Assembly (NCBI GenBank): GCA_963726405.1
Contig: CAVSCF010000007.1
Location: 1-64,000, forward strand
Source of the DNA: JAOUJD01 sp963726405
GTDB taxonomy: Bacteria; Pseudomonadota; Gammaproteobacteria; Burkholderiales; Burkholderiaceae_F
DNA: 64,000 nucleotides
Direction of reading: 5' to 3'
Part shown: positions 9,240-17,738 of the stretch, piece by piece
Layout of the letters: every line of letters begins with the position of its first letter
Numbering within the stretch: position 1 is the stretch's first letter
The notes under the pieces: generated by a model
Seen by the model: only the letters and a program-made list of their open reading frames with translations
What the model was told of the DNA's origin: nothing
Databases searched by the model: none
Program-made: the position numbers and the translations under genes

Positions 9240-9632
9240 ATGAAGGCGTACGGAACGATGTGGTGGCTGGCGGCGCGGCACTGGGCGGAAATCTCGGCGT
9301 TCTCTCCGCTCGTCATCAGCGAGCGCATGCTCGCCGCGGCGGCAGCGGGCACCCGACCGACGGCGGAACACGAGGCCGAGATGACGCGCATGGTGGTCGA
9401 AAAGGGCGAAGCCGTTGCCGAGTCGGCGACGGCCCTCTGGTTTGCCGCGCTGGAAAGCCAGCAACTCGCATGGCAGCGCGCGTGGCGCGCCGGCCGCGCC
9501 TCCCCGGCCCCGGCCGACTTCGCCCTCAGTGCGTCGACTGCCCGCAAACTGGGTCAGGCGTGGAGTCCGGTCAGCCGCCGCGTCACGGCCAATGCAAAGC
9601 GTCTCGCGGCCAAGAAGCGCAAGAAGCGATAG
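9240..9632 (+). CDS. small hypothetical protein, phasin-like
   Basis: A 130-residue protein without signal peptide or membrane helix. The N-terminal two thirds is predicted helical and alanine-rich (ISERMLAAAAAGTRPTAEHE, then EKGEAVAESATALW), ending in a very basic tail AAKKRKKR. The pattern of a short alpha-helical body and a lysine/alanine tail resembles polyhydroxyalkanoate granule-associated phasins of Burkholderiales, but I recognise this only by general look. The ATG has an AAGGGGG ribosome site about 7 bases upstream; a GTG two codons earlier is the alternative. No polymer-synthesis gene is adjacent, so the role is unproven. Confidence 0.5.
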   Translation: MKAYGTMWWLAARHWAEISAFSPLVISERMLAAAAAGTRPTAEHEAEMTRMVVEKGEAVAESATALWFAALESQQLAWQRAWRAGRASPAPADFALSASTARKLGQAWSPVSRRVTANAKRLAAKKRKKR

Positions 9633-9680
9633 CGCTGCCTTGCTCTATGCTGCATCGGGCGCCCACCAAGGTCTGCTCCG

Positions 9681-10385
9681 ATGCCCTTGTCCCAATACCT
9701 GATGCTGATGCCGCTGGCCGACTGGCTGGCGTTGGCGTGGTTCGTCGCCGTCTGGGTGGGCTACGCCGTCTTCGCAAGGCGGCGGGCGGAACGTTCGGGC
9801 TCGCTCCTGGCGACCACCAACCATTACCGGCGCCTCTGGATGCTGCAGACAACCGCTCGCGAGAACCGCGTGGTCGACGGGGTGGTCGTGCAGAACCTGT
9901 CGACGAGTCCGTCGTTCTTCGCCTCAACGACGATCCTGATCATCGGCGGCCTGCTGGCGCTGCTCGGGACGAGCGACAAGGCGAGTGAATTCGTCCGCGA
10001 GATTCCGTTCGCGGCGCGCACCTCCATCTTCGTGTTCGACCTGAAGCTGATGGTGCTGCTCGTCATCTTCATCTACGCGTTCTTCCGGTTCACGTGGTCG
10101 ATGCGCCAGTACACCTTCGGTGCGCTGCTGATCGCCTCCATGCCGGACGCGGGGACCTTCGAACGTGGAGAAGCGAAGAGGGAGCCTTTCGCCGACCGGG
10201 CCGGCAAGGTGGTGGGACTCGCCGCAGAGACCTTCAACGACGGGCTGCGGGCGTATTACATGTCGTTCGCGACGATCCTCTGGTTCGTCTCGCCGATCGC
10301 GTTCGCCATCGCGGCCGCTGCCGTTGTCTACCTGCTCTACCAGCGCGAGTTCTACTCGGAGATCCTCGGCGTACTGCGCAGCTGA
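9681..10385 (+). CDS. DUF599 family membrane protein
   Basis: A 234-residue integral membrane protein with about four hydrophobic segments (about 13-30, 76-94, 110-135, 190-220). The motif RRLWMLQTTARENRVVDG after the first helix and NLSTSPSFFASTTILIIGG are characteristic of the DUF599 family, whose function is unknown. Length and topology fit the family. It follows the phasin-like gene by 48 bp and could be co-transcribed. It is convergent with the DUF4396 gene, with only 11 bp between the stops. Confidence 0.78.
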   Translation: MPLSQYLMLMPLADWLALAWFVAVWVGYAVFARRRAERSGSLLATTNHYRRLWMLQTTARENRVVDGVVVQNLSTSPSFFASTTILIIGGLLALLGTSDKASEFVREIPFAARTSIFVFDLKLMVLLVIFIYAFFRFTWSMRQYTFGALLIASMPDAGTFERGEAKREPFADRAGKVVGLAAETFNDGLRAYYMSFATILWFVSPIAFAIAAAAVVYLLYQREFYSEILGVLRS

Positions 10386-10396
10386 GGCGGCCGAAG

Positions 10397-10951
10397 TCAG
10401 TGCACGTGGTGCCCGTGCACAACCGCGTGACCGCGGCCGCGGCCGATCAGCCAGCGGTTGAGAGGCCACGCGGCAGCGCCGGCCACGACCAGCGCGACCG
10501 CGAGGCTGGCCCAGAACAGCCACGTGCCGAGTCCCGCGTCCATGGCGCCGGGGATCACCCACATGATCGCGTTGTCGATGATCTCCATCAGCGCGATCGA
10601 TGCCGTATCGGCGGCCAGCGCCAGCCTGATCGCCGTCGTTCGCGGCATGCCGGAGCGCAGCAGCGGCAGCATTGTCAGGGCGTAGCCGAAGACGAAGGCC
10701 AGCGCGACGGCGAGCAGCGTGGTCGCCATGTTGTCGAGGCCGGCTGCGGTGCCGATCACCATCCCGAGCACTTCGCCGATCGCACAGCCCGTCAGGCAGT
10801 GCAGGGTCGCGGTGAACGCGATCCGGTTCAGACTCGGGCCGCGTGAGTGCGCGGCCGGCGTCGCTGATCGCGCCTCGGCCGCCTCGTTGTCGCCACGACT
10901 GCCGTGAACGTGTCCGCCGTGGCGGTGTCCTGCGTGAGCGCTGTGGTCCAT
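10397..10951 (-). CDS. DUF4396 domain membrane protein with His-rich ends
   Basis: A 184-residue protein with about four membrane helices. The hallmark HCLTGCAIGEVLGMVIG of DUF4396 proteins is in the first helix, and IMEIIDNAIMW-like residues occur in the third. The first 20 residues contain six histidines in an HAGHRHGGHVHG pattern, and the C-terminus ends in AVVHGHHVH. The histidines suggest divalent metal binding, and the family is often found near copper or other metal genes, but no such gene is adjacent here. Function is unknown. It is divergent from the M61 peptidase gene. Confidence 0.72.
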   Translation of the reverse strand: MDHSAHAGHRHGGHVHGSRGDNEAAEARSATPAAHSRGPSLNRIAFTATLHCLTGCAIGEVLGMVIGTAAGLDNMATTLLAVALAFVFGYALTMLPLLRSGMPRTTAIRLALAADTASIALMEIIDNAIMWVIPGAMDAGLGTWLFWASLAVALVVAGAAAWPLNRWLIGRGRGHAVVHGHHVH

Positions 10952-11054
10952 CGTCGACTCCGGGGAACCAATGTCAGTGCCGCCACTGTCCCTGCGTACC
11001 TGAGTACGGAGTCAACCCTCGCTCGCTACACTCGCTCCAACTTCGCGAGCCATC

Positions 11055-12845
11055 ATGCCGACGCACTACGCAATCCGCCCCGCCGATCCGGCCGCACACC
11101 TGTTCCACGTCACCTGCCGAGTCGAGCAGCCCGATCCGTCGGGCCAGCTCTTCATGCTGCCCGCCTGGATTCCCGGCAGCTACATGATCCGGGAGTTCGC
11201 CCGGAACATCGTCCGCATCACGGCACTCGCGCGCGGCCGCAGGCTGGAACTGGAGAAGCTCGACAAGCACACCTGGCGGGCAGCGCCCGCCAAGGGGCCG
11301 ATCGAACTCGCCTATGAGGTGTACGCGTGGGACATGTCGGTGCGCACCGCGCATCTCGATGCGTCGCATGGCTTCTTCAACGGCACCTCGGTGTTCCTGT
11401 TGCCGATCGGCCTCGAGCACGAGCCCTGCACCGTCGACATCCTTCCGCCGGCCGGCCAGGGCTACGCCGACTGGAAGGTCGCGACCGGGTTGAGCCCGGC
11501 GCGCGGCACTCGACGCTTCGGGTTCGGCACGTACGAGGCGGCCGATTACGACGAACTGATCGACTGCCCGGTCGAGATGGGGACCTTCGAGCTGGGCCGC
11601 TTCGATGTGCTCGGCGTTCCGCACGAGATCGCGGTCACTGGACGCGTGCCCAAGCTCGACATGGAGCGCCTTGCGGCCGACCTGGCGCGCGTATGCGAAG
11701 CGCAGATCCGCCTGTTCGAGCCGCGGGCCAGGAAGGCACCGTTCAGCCGCTACACGTTCATGACCACGGCGATCGGGGACGGCTACGGCGGGCTCGAACA
11801 CCGCAATTCGACGGCGCTGCTCTGCAAGCGCGACGACCTGCCCTTCAAGGGCATGAAAGATACGACCGAGGGCTACCGGAACTTCCTCGGGCTCGCCAGT
11901 CATGAGTACTTTCATGCCTGGAACGTCAAGCGCATCAAGCCGGCGGCGTTCGTGCCCTACGACCTGACGCAGGAGAACTACACGCGACTCCTGTGGGCGT
12001 TCGAGGGCTTCACCTCGTACTACGACGACCTGATGCTGGTGCGCGCGGGGTTGCTGAGCGAGAAGCAGTACCTCGAAACGGTGGAGAAGACGCTCACCAC
12101 GGTCCTGCAGCGCACGGGCCGGCTGAAGCAGAGCGTCGCCGACAGTTCGTTCGACGCCTGGATCAAGTACTACCGCCTCGACGAGAACGCGCCGAACAGC
12201 GTGGTGAGCTATTACCAGAAGGGCGCGCTCGTCGGTCTGGCGCTCGACCTCACCCTGCGCGCCGAGACGAAGGGACGGGTCGGGCTGGACGACGTGATGC
12301 GCGCGCTGTGGAAGCGGGCGCGTGACGACGCCGCGAAGTACCCGGGCGTGGAGGAAGGCGAGATCGTCGCGGTCGCCGAGCAGGTCAGCGGCCTCGCGCT
12401 CGCGCCTCGACTGCGGGAGTGGACCGAAGGCACCCGCGACCCCGATTTCGCGGCGCTGCTCGCTCCGTTCGGAATTCGGTATGCCGCTCGTCCAGCCGTG
12501 GACACACCGCACTTCGCGCTGCTCGGCGTGAAGACCGCCGGTTCGGGAACCGATTGCCGGCTCGCCCATGTGTTCGACGGATCACCGGCGCAGCGTGCCG
12601 GGCTGTCCGCGAACGACGTGCTGATTGCACTCGGCGGGCTGCGCGTCACGCGCGCGAACCTCGACGGGCTGCTGACGCGCTACGCAATCGGAGATGTCGT
12701 CGAATGCCTGGCGTTCCGTCGCGACGAGCTCCTGCGCTTCGAGGTGAAGCTCGCCACCCGCCCGCCGTTGAAGTACACGCTCACGGCCGACGACAAGCCG
12801 CCTCGCGGCGCGCAGCAGTTGAAGGCCGGCTGGCTCGGAACGTAA
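11055..12845 (+). CDS. M61 family metallopeptidase (glycyl aminopeptidase type) with PDZ domain
   Basis: A 596-residue zinc aminopeptidase. The beta-rich N-domain (about 1-170) is followed by the catalytic domain with exopeptidase motif GGLEHRNS (245-252), zinc motif HEYFH (283-287) and the third ligand E317 in WAFEGFTSYY. A C-terminal PDZ domain is at about 490-580. This arrangement is that of the M61 glycyl aminopeptidases of Proteobacteria, which remove N-terminal glycine or alanine. No signal peptide is seen, so it is probably cytosolic. A possible -10 TACACT lies at 11028-11033. It is convergent with ung. Confidence 0.87.
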   Translation: MPTHYAIRPADPAAHLFHVTCRVEQPDPSGQLFMLPAWIPGSYMIREFARNIVRITALARGRRLELEKLDKHTWRAAPAKGPIELAYEVYAWDMSVRTAHLDASHGFFNGTSVFLLPIGLEHEPCTVDILPPAGQGYADWKVATGLSPARGTRRFGFGTYEAADYDELIDCPVEMGTFELGRFDVLGVPHEIAVTGRVPKLDMERLAADLARVCEAQIRLFEPRARKAPFSRYTFMTTAIGDGYGGLEHRNSTALLCKRDDLPFKGMKDTTEGYRNFLGLASHEYFHAWNVKRIKPAAFVPYDLTQENYTRLLWAFEGFTSYYDDLMLVRAGLLSEKQYLETVEKTLTTVLQRTGRLKQSVADSSFDAWIKYYRLDENAPNSVVSYYQKGALVGLALDLTLRAETKGRVGLDDVMRALWKRARDDAAKYPGVEEGEIVAVAEQVSGLALAPRLREWTEGTRDPDFAALLAPFGIRYAARPAVDTPHFALLGVKTAGSGTDCRLAHVFDGSPAQRAGLSANDVLIALGGLRVTRANLDGLLTRYAIGDVVECLAFRRDELLRFEVKLATRPPLKYTLTADDKPPRGAQQLKAGWLGT

Positions 12846-12852
12846 CCGTGCA

Positions 12853-13527
12853 TCAGCACCAGTCGATCGCGCCACGACCGTGCGCGGCCAGGAAGTCGTT
12901 CGCCCGCGAGAAGTGACAGCACCCGAGGAAAGGCACGGGTGGACGGCGCGCCGAAAGCGGCGAAGGATGGTTGGCTTCGAGGACGAGATGCGGCTCGCCG
13001 ACCGCCGACCGCCGCGCCTGCGCCAGCGCTCCCCAGAGCATGAACACTTTCGGCTTCGCGTCCTCCGCGAGACGCGCGAGCAGCGCGGCCGTCAAGGATT
13101 CCCAGCCCCGTCGAGCGTGAGCGCCCGGGGTGCCATCCTCCACGGTGAGCGCGGCATTCAGCAGCAATACGCCCTGCCGTGCCCAGCGCTCCAGGCAGCC
13201 GGTGGACGGCGGCGCACAGCCGAGGTCCCGCTGGAGCTCCATGAATATGTTGCGCAGGCTGGGCGGTGGCTTGACACCTGGCGGCACCGAGAACGCGAGG
13301 CCATGCGCCTGCCCGGCCCCGTGATAAGGATCCTGACCCAGGATCACCACGCGGACCGCGTCGAACGGCGTCAACATCAGCGCGGTGAAAGGCTGCGGGG
13401 GATAAACCAGCGCACCGCCCTGGCGGCGCTCCTCGAGGAAGCGCGCCAGCGCGCAGCCATCGTCCGAGGCAAGGAAGGCTTCGACGGAAGCGCGCCAACC
13501 GGGCGCGAGCCGCGCGGGATCGATCAC
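12853..13527 (-). CDS. ung: uracil-DNA glycosylase
   Basis: A 224-residue family 1 uracil-DNA glycosylase that excises uracil from DNA in base-excision repair. The water-activating motif GQDPYHG is at residues 64-70 with catalytic D66, and the minor-groove motif NHPSPLSA is near residue 186. Length is typical. Its start overlaps the trpC stop by four bases (ATGA), so it is translated as the last gene of the trp block. It is convergent with the M61 peptidase gene, 7 bp between the ends. Confidence 0.95.
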   Translation of the reverse strand: MIDPARLAPGWRASVEAFLASDDGCALARFLEERRQGGALVYPPQPFTALMLTPFDAVRVVILGQDPYHGAGQAHGLAFSVPPGVKPPPSLRNIFMELQRDLGCAPPSTGCLERWARQGVLLLNAALTVEDGTPGAHARRGWESLTAALLARLAEDAKPKVFMLWGALAQARRSAVGEPHLVLEANHPSPLSARRPPVPFLGCCHFSRANDFLAAHGRGAIDWC

Positions 13528-14312
13528 GCGAACAAGCGCGCCAGTTCGGCGCCCGGATCGGCGGCGCGCATGAATGCTTCGCCGACGAGGAAGGCATGGA
13601 CCCCGGCACTGCGCATCCGGGAGACGTCGGCGGGCGCCAGAATCCCGCTTTCGGTCACGACGGTGCGGTCGGCGGGAATCGACGGCAGCAACGCGAGCGT
13701 CGTGTCCAGCGTGGTCTCGAACGTCCGCAGGTTGCGGTTGTTGATGCCGAGCAGCGGCGACGACAGTCGCAGGGCGCGATCGAGTTCGGCCGCGTCGTGA
13801 ACCTCCACGAGCACCGCCATGCCGAGCGAGTGCGCGAGCGCCTCGAACTCGCGCAATTCGGCGTCGCCCAGCGCGGCGACGATCAGCAGGATCGCGTCGG
13901 CCCCCATCGCACGCGCCTCGACCACCTGATAGGCGTCGACGATGAAGTCCTTGCGCAGGGCCGGCAGCTCGCTCGCGTCACGCGCCTGGGCGAGGTACTC
14001 GGGCGACCCCTGGAAATAGTCGCGATCGGTCAGCACCGAAAGGCAGGCGGCGCCGTTCTCGGCGTAACTGCGTGCGATGGCGGCGGGATCGAAATCCGCG
14101 CGCAGCACGCCTTTCGACGGGCTCGCCTTCTTGATCTCGGCAATCACCGCCGGCTGGTTCGCCGCGAGCTTGCGGCGCATTGCGCCAACGAAATCGCGCT
14201 GCCCGCCCCGCTGCTCGGCGTCCCGCCGGAGCAGTTCGAGCGGCCGCACGGCCCGCGCCTGCGCCACTTCGCGCCGCTTGGTCGCGAGGATGCGCTCGAG
14301 GATGTCGCTCAT
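13524..14312 (-). CDS. trpC: indole-3-glycerol phosphate synthase
   Basis: A 262-residue TIM-barrel enzyme that converts carboxyphenylamino-deoxyribulose phosphate to indole-3-glycerol phosphate in tryptophan synthesis. The active-site motif EIKKASPSKG (about 59-68) and the later GINNRNLRTFE and TESGI segments, with catalytic Lys and Glu residues, are present. It is monofunctional (no fused TrpF). It lies 26 bp after trpD in the same operon and overlaps ung by four bases. Confidence 0.95.
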   Translation of the reverse strand: MSDILERILATKRREVAQARAVRPLELLRRDAEQRGGQRDFVGAMRRKLAANQPAVIAEIKKASPSKGVLRADFDPAAIARSYAENGAACLSVLTDRDYFQGSPEYLAQARDASELPALRKDFIVDAYQVVEARAMGADAILLIVAALGDAELREFEALAHSLGMAVLVEVHDAAELDRALRLSSPLLGINNRNLRTFETTLDTTLALLPSIPADRTVVTESGILAPADVSRMRSAGVHAFLVGEAFMRAADPGAELARLFA

Positions 14313-14338
14313 GGTGTCGGTCGAGCGGGCCGCGGTCC

Positions 14339-15370
14339 TCAGGCAGCCAGCTTGCGGGTGACTTCGACGAACTCGGCGAGCTTGCGCTTCGCGGCGCCGC
14401 TGGCGAGCGCGGAGCGTGCGCGCGCGATGCCGTCGCCGATCGACTCGGCGACGTTGGCCGCGTAGAGCGCCACGCCCGCGTTGAAGACGACGATCTCGCG
14501 CGCGGTGCCGTCGGCGTTGTCGAGGGCACCGAGAATCATGCCCTTCGACTCGAGCGCGTTGCCGACCTTCAGGCCACGGTTCGAGACCATCGACAGGCCG
14601 AAATCCTCGGGATGGATCTCGTACTCCCGTACGACTCCATCCTTCAGTTCGCCGACGAGCGTCGCGGCGCCGAGCGACACCTCGTCCATGCCGTCCTTGC
14701 CGTGCACGACCAGCACGTGGTTGGAGCCGAGCTGCTTCAGCACGCGCACCTGGATGCCGACGAGGTCCGGGTGGAAGACGCCCATCACCTGGTTCGGCGC
14801 GCCCGCCGGGTTGGTGAGGGGGCCGAGGATGTTGAAGATGGTGCGCACGCCGAGTTCCTTGCGCACGGGCGCGGCGTGCTTCATCGCGGCGTGGTGCGAC
14901 GGCGCGAACATGAAACCGATGCCGGTCTCGTCAATGCAGCGTGCCACCGCCTGCGGCGCGAGGGTGATGCTGGCTCCGAGCGCCTCCAGCACGTCGGCAC
15001 TGCCGGAGCCCGACGACACGCTCCGGCCACCGTGCTTCGCGACGCGCGCGCCGGCCGCGGCGGCGACGAACATGGCGGCCGTCGAGATGTTGAAGGTGCC
15101 CGCCGCGTCGCCGCCGGTCCCGCAGAGGTCGACGAGGTTGGTGCGGTCCGCGATCTCGACCTTGGTGGAGAACTCGCGCATGATCTGCGCCGCCGCGGCG
15201 ATCTCGCCGATCGTCTCCTTCTTGACCCGCAGTCCCATCAGCAGCGCGGCGATCTGCACCTGCGTCAGCTCGCCGCTCATCAGTCGCCGCCACAGCGACA
15301 GCATCTCGTCCTGGAAGATTTCCCGGTGCTCGATGCAGCGGACCAGGGCTTCGGAAGGTGTGATGGACAT
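14339..15370 (-). CDS. trpD: anthranilate phosphoribosyltransferase
   Basis: A 343-residue enzyme that transfers phosphoribosyl from PRPP to anthranilate. The PRPP-binding loop DLCGTGGD, NISTA, and the anthranilate/PRPP motif RSVSSGSGSAD are intact, as is the later DEVSLGA metal motif. Length matches the family (about 340). It is 8 bp after trpG and upstream of trpC, so it sits in the rpe-gph-trpEGDC-ung transcription unit. No fused TrpG domain is present. Confidence 0.95.
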   Translation of the reverse strand: MSITPSEALVRCIEHREIFQDEMLSLWRRLMSGELTQVQIAALLMGLRVKKETIGEIAAAAQIMREFSTKVEIADRTNLVDLCGTGGDAAGTFNISTAAMFVAAAAGARVAKHGGRSVSSGSGSADVLEALGASITLAPQAVARCIDETGIGFMFAPSHHAAMKHAAPVRKELGVRTIFNILGPLTNPAGAPNQVMGVFHPDLVGIQVRVLKQLGSNHVLVVHGKDGMDEVSLGAATLVGELKDGVVREYEIHPEDFGLSMVSNRGLKVGNALESKGMILGALDNADGTAREIVVFNAGVALYAANVAESIGDGIARARSALASGAAKRKLAEFVEVTRKLAA

Positions 15371-15378
15371 GGTTCGGC

Positions 15379-15950
15379 TCAGCGCTTCTGGTTCAGGAAA
15401 TTCTTGAGCATCGCGTGCCCGTGCTCGGTCGCGATCGACTCCGGGTGGAACTGCACGCCTTCGACCGCCAGCGTCCTGTGGCGCAGTCCCATGATCTCGT
15501 CATCGTCGGTCCAGGCCGTGATCTCGAGGCACTCGGGCAACGAAGAACGCTCGACGGCCAGCGAGTGGTAACGGGCGGCGGTGAAAGGGTCGGGCAGTCC
15601 GGCGAAGACGCCAGTGCACCGGTGTGGTGGATGGTGCCGGTCTTGCCGTGCATCAGCGCCTTGGCGCGGATGACCCGGCCGCCGAACGCCTGCCCGATCG
15701 CCTGGTGGCCGAGGCAGACCCCGAGGATCGGCACCTCGCCCGCGAAACGCTGGAGCACCGCGAGCGAAATGCCCGCCTCGCTCGGCGAGCACGGCCCCGG
15801 CGAGATGCAGATGCGCTCCGGACGCAGGGACGCGATTTCCTCCAGCGTGATCTCGTCGTTGCGGGCCACGCGGACGTCTTCGCCCAGCTCGCCGAAGTAC
15901 TGCACGAGGTTGTAGGTGAAGCTGTCGTAGTTGTCGATCATCAGCAGCAT
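15379..15950 (-). pseudogene. trpG: anthranilate synthase glutamine amidotransferase subunit, frameshifted
   Basis: The N-terminal part, in one frame from the ATG at 15950, has MLLMIDNYDSFTYN, the catalytic Cys in LGVCLGHQ and KTGTIHHTG. The C-terminal part continues in another frame with VFAGLPDPF, YHSLAVE and the catalytic His/Glu of VQFHPES. The break is near 15612-15620, where five bases stand in place of one or two codons (net -1 or +2). Each half is otherwise well conserved with no further lesion, so this may be a consensus error. As written, the product would lose the His-Glu dyad. A very good ribosome site (GGAGG) precedes the ATG and overlaps the stop of the duplicated trpE tail. Confidence 0.85.
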
Positions 15951-15966
15951 CGCGCCCTCCTACTCG

Positions 15967-16017
15967 GCATCGAAGCCGTCCTCGACCTGCTCCGCCGCGC
16001 GCAGCACCGCGCGCGCC
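15967..16017. repeat. 51-bp direct repeat, copy 1 (duplicated trpE tail)
   Basis: This 51-bp segment is identical to 16097-16147, which is the coding 3' end of trpE. On the minus strand it would encode the end of TrpE (VLRAAEQVEDGFDAE) and is followed by a TAG stop only 9 bases before the trpG ATG, a spacing that looks like the original trpE-trpG junction. The two copies are 130 bp apart. Confidence 0.9.
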
Positions 16018-16045
16018 GAGGCGGTCTGGTCTCGGCCGCGCTGCG

Positions 16046-16072
16046 CGCTTAACGTGCTGCGCACGTTAGCCT
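16046..16072. repeat. palindrome in the spacer between the trpE-tail repeats
   Basis: A hairpin with arms TTAACGTGC/GCACGTTA and a three-base loop lies in the 79-bp unique spacer between the two copies of the 51-bp repeat. No T run follows, so it is not an obvious terminator. It could stall transcription or translation between trpE and trpG, or simply mark how the insertion arose. Confidence 0.6.
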
Positions 16073-16089
16073 CGCCCAGCCGTGCCACG

Positions 16090-17578
16090 TCATTCCGCAT
16101 CGAAGCCGTCCTCGACCTGCTCCGCCGCGCGCAGCACCGCGCGCGCCTTCACCTCGGTCTCCTTCCACTCGCTCTCGGCCACCGAGTCCGCGACGATGCC
16201 CGCCGCCGCCTGTGCGTAGAGCATGTTGTCCTTCACGATGGCGGTGCGGATCACGATGGCGAGGTCCATGTCGCCGGCGAAGCTGAGGTACCCGGCGGCG
16301 CCGCCGTAGATGCCGCGCTTGACCGGCTCGAGTTCGTCGATGATCTCCATGGCACGCACCTTCGGCGCGCCCGAGAGCGTGCCGGCCGGGAAGGTCGCGC
16401 GCAGCACGTCGAGGTTCGTCATGCCGGGCTTGAGCTCGCCTTCGACGTGGCTCACGAGGTGCTGGACGTGCGAGTACTTCTCGACCACGTACTGCTCGGT
16501 GACCTTCACCGTTCCGGTCCTGGCGATGCGGCCGATGTCGTTGCGGGCGAGGTCGATCAGCATGAGGTGCTCCGCACGCTCCTTGGGATCGGCGGCGAGC
16601 TCGGCGGCGAGGATGGCGTCCTGCTCGGGTGTGGCGCCGCGCGGCCGGGTGCCGGCGATCGGGCGAATGGCCACCATGCGCTTGCCCTGCCGGTCCTCGC
16701 TGCGCACCAGGATCTCGGGCGACGCGCCGACCACGTGAAAGCTGCCGAAGTTGTAGAAGTACATGTACGGCGACGGGTTGAGCGTCCGCAGCGCGCGATA
16801 CAGGCTCAACGGCGAGTCGGCGTATGGCTTGTGGATCCGCTGTCCGATCTGCACCTGCATCACGTCGCCGGCGGCGATGTACTCCTTCGCGCGCGCAACG
16901 GCGGCCAGGTAAGCCTCCTTCGAGAACTCGCGGCCCTCCTCGCGCCGCACGCTGGCGCGCGAGTGCGGCGGCTCGATGGGACGCGCGAGGCGCGCCTTCA
17001 GTTCGCGAAGGCGCTGGCGCCCCCGCGAATAGGCCTCGGTCTTGCGCGGATCGGCGTAAACGATGAGGTAGATGCGGCCGGCCAGGTTGTCGATGACCGC
17101 GACCTCCTCCGTGACGAGCAGGAGGATGTCCGGGACGCCGAGGTCGTCCGGCTTCGGTTTCGCCAGCTTCTTTTCGATGACACGCACCGTGTCGTAGCCG
17201 AAGTAACCGGCGAGGCCCCCGGCAAAACGCGGCAGTCCCGGCCGCTGCGCGACCTTGAACTGCGCGGCGAATTTCTCGACCGCCGCGAGCGGGTCGCCCG
17301 TCGATCGTCTCGACGACCAGGCCGTCCTCGACCACTTCCGTGACCGGACCGGCATCGCGGATGAACGAGCGGATGGACGTGCGCGCCGGCAGGCCGATGA
17401 ACGAGTAGCGGCCGAAGCGCTCGCCGCCCACCACCGATTCGAGCAGGAAGCTGTTCGGTTCGTTCGCAAGCTTCAGGTACAGCGACAGGGGAGTCTCGAG
17501 ATCGGCGAAGCTTTCCGCGATCAGCGGGATCCGCGTATAGCCCTGTACGGCAAGAGCCTTGAATTCGAGTTCAGTCAC
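16090..17578 (-). pseudogene. trpE: anthranilate synthase component I, frameshifted
   Basis: The gene makes the large subunit converting chorismate to anthranilate. The first about 95 codons from the GTG at 17578 (MTELEFKALAVQGYTRIPL, GRYSFIGLPA) are in one frame; the rest (DPLAAVEKF, GGLAGYFGYD, the chorismate-binding LARNDIGR and FPAGTLSGAPK) is in another. The junction is a GGG (plus strand CCC at 17297-17299) where GG would restore Asp-Gly-Asp-Pro. Total length is 3n+1, consistent with one extra base. No other lesion is seen over about 490 codons, which favours sequencing error or a very recent mutation. It lies in the rpe-gph-trpEGDC block. Confidence 0.88.
16097..16147. repeat. 51-bp direct repeat, copy 2 (within trpE 3' end)
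   Basis: The second copy of the perfect 51-bp repeat, located inside trpE just before its TGA stop (16092-16090). Copy 1 lies downstream, next to trpG. Both copies end in codons for Asp-Ala-Glu but use different stop codons just outside the repeat (TGA here, TAG in copy 1). Confidence 0.9.
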
Positions 17579-17738
17579 GATTCATCACTTTTGATCGGTG
17601 CGCCGCGCGAAAGGCGGCGAGGATTCGACGAGAAACGCCGTGCGGGCACGGCTTGGCTGTCAGCGACGCCAGCGGGCGCCGGCGATCACGAACCGCCATC
17701 GGCCGTCGGCCGGGCGGGCGCTGCGTGCCAAATTCTCG

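Noticed and set aside
4240..9988. Long open frames on the strand opposite to or out of frame with hemG, acuI and the permease
   Set aside because: High GC content leaves few stops in all frames. These readings are Arg/Ala/Gly/Pro-rich, lack ribosome sites and motifs, and coincide with well-conserved genes in other frames.
17579..17738. A trp leader peptide/attenuator before trpE
   Set aside because: I found no short frame with clustered Trp codons and no terminator-antiterminator pair in the 160-bp gap; the gph-trpE gap appears to be plain intergenic sequence.
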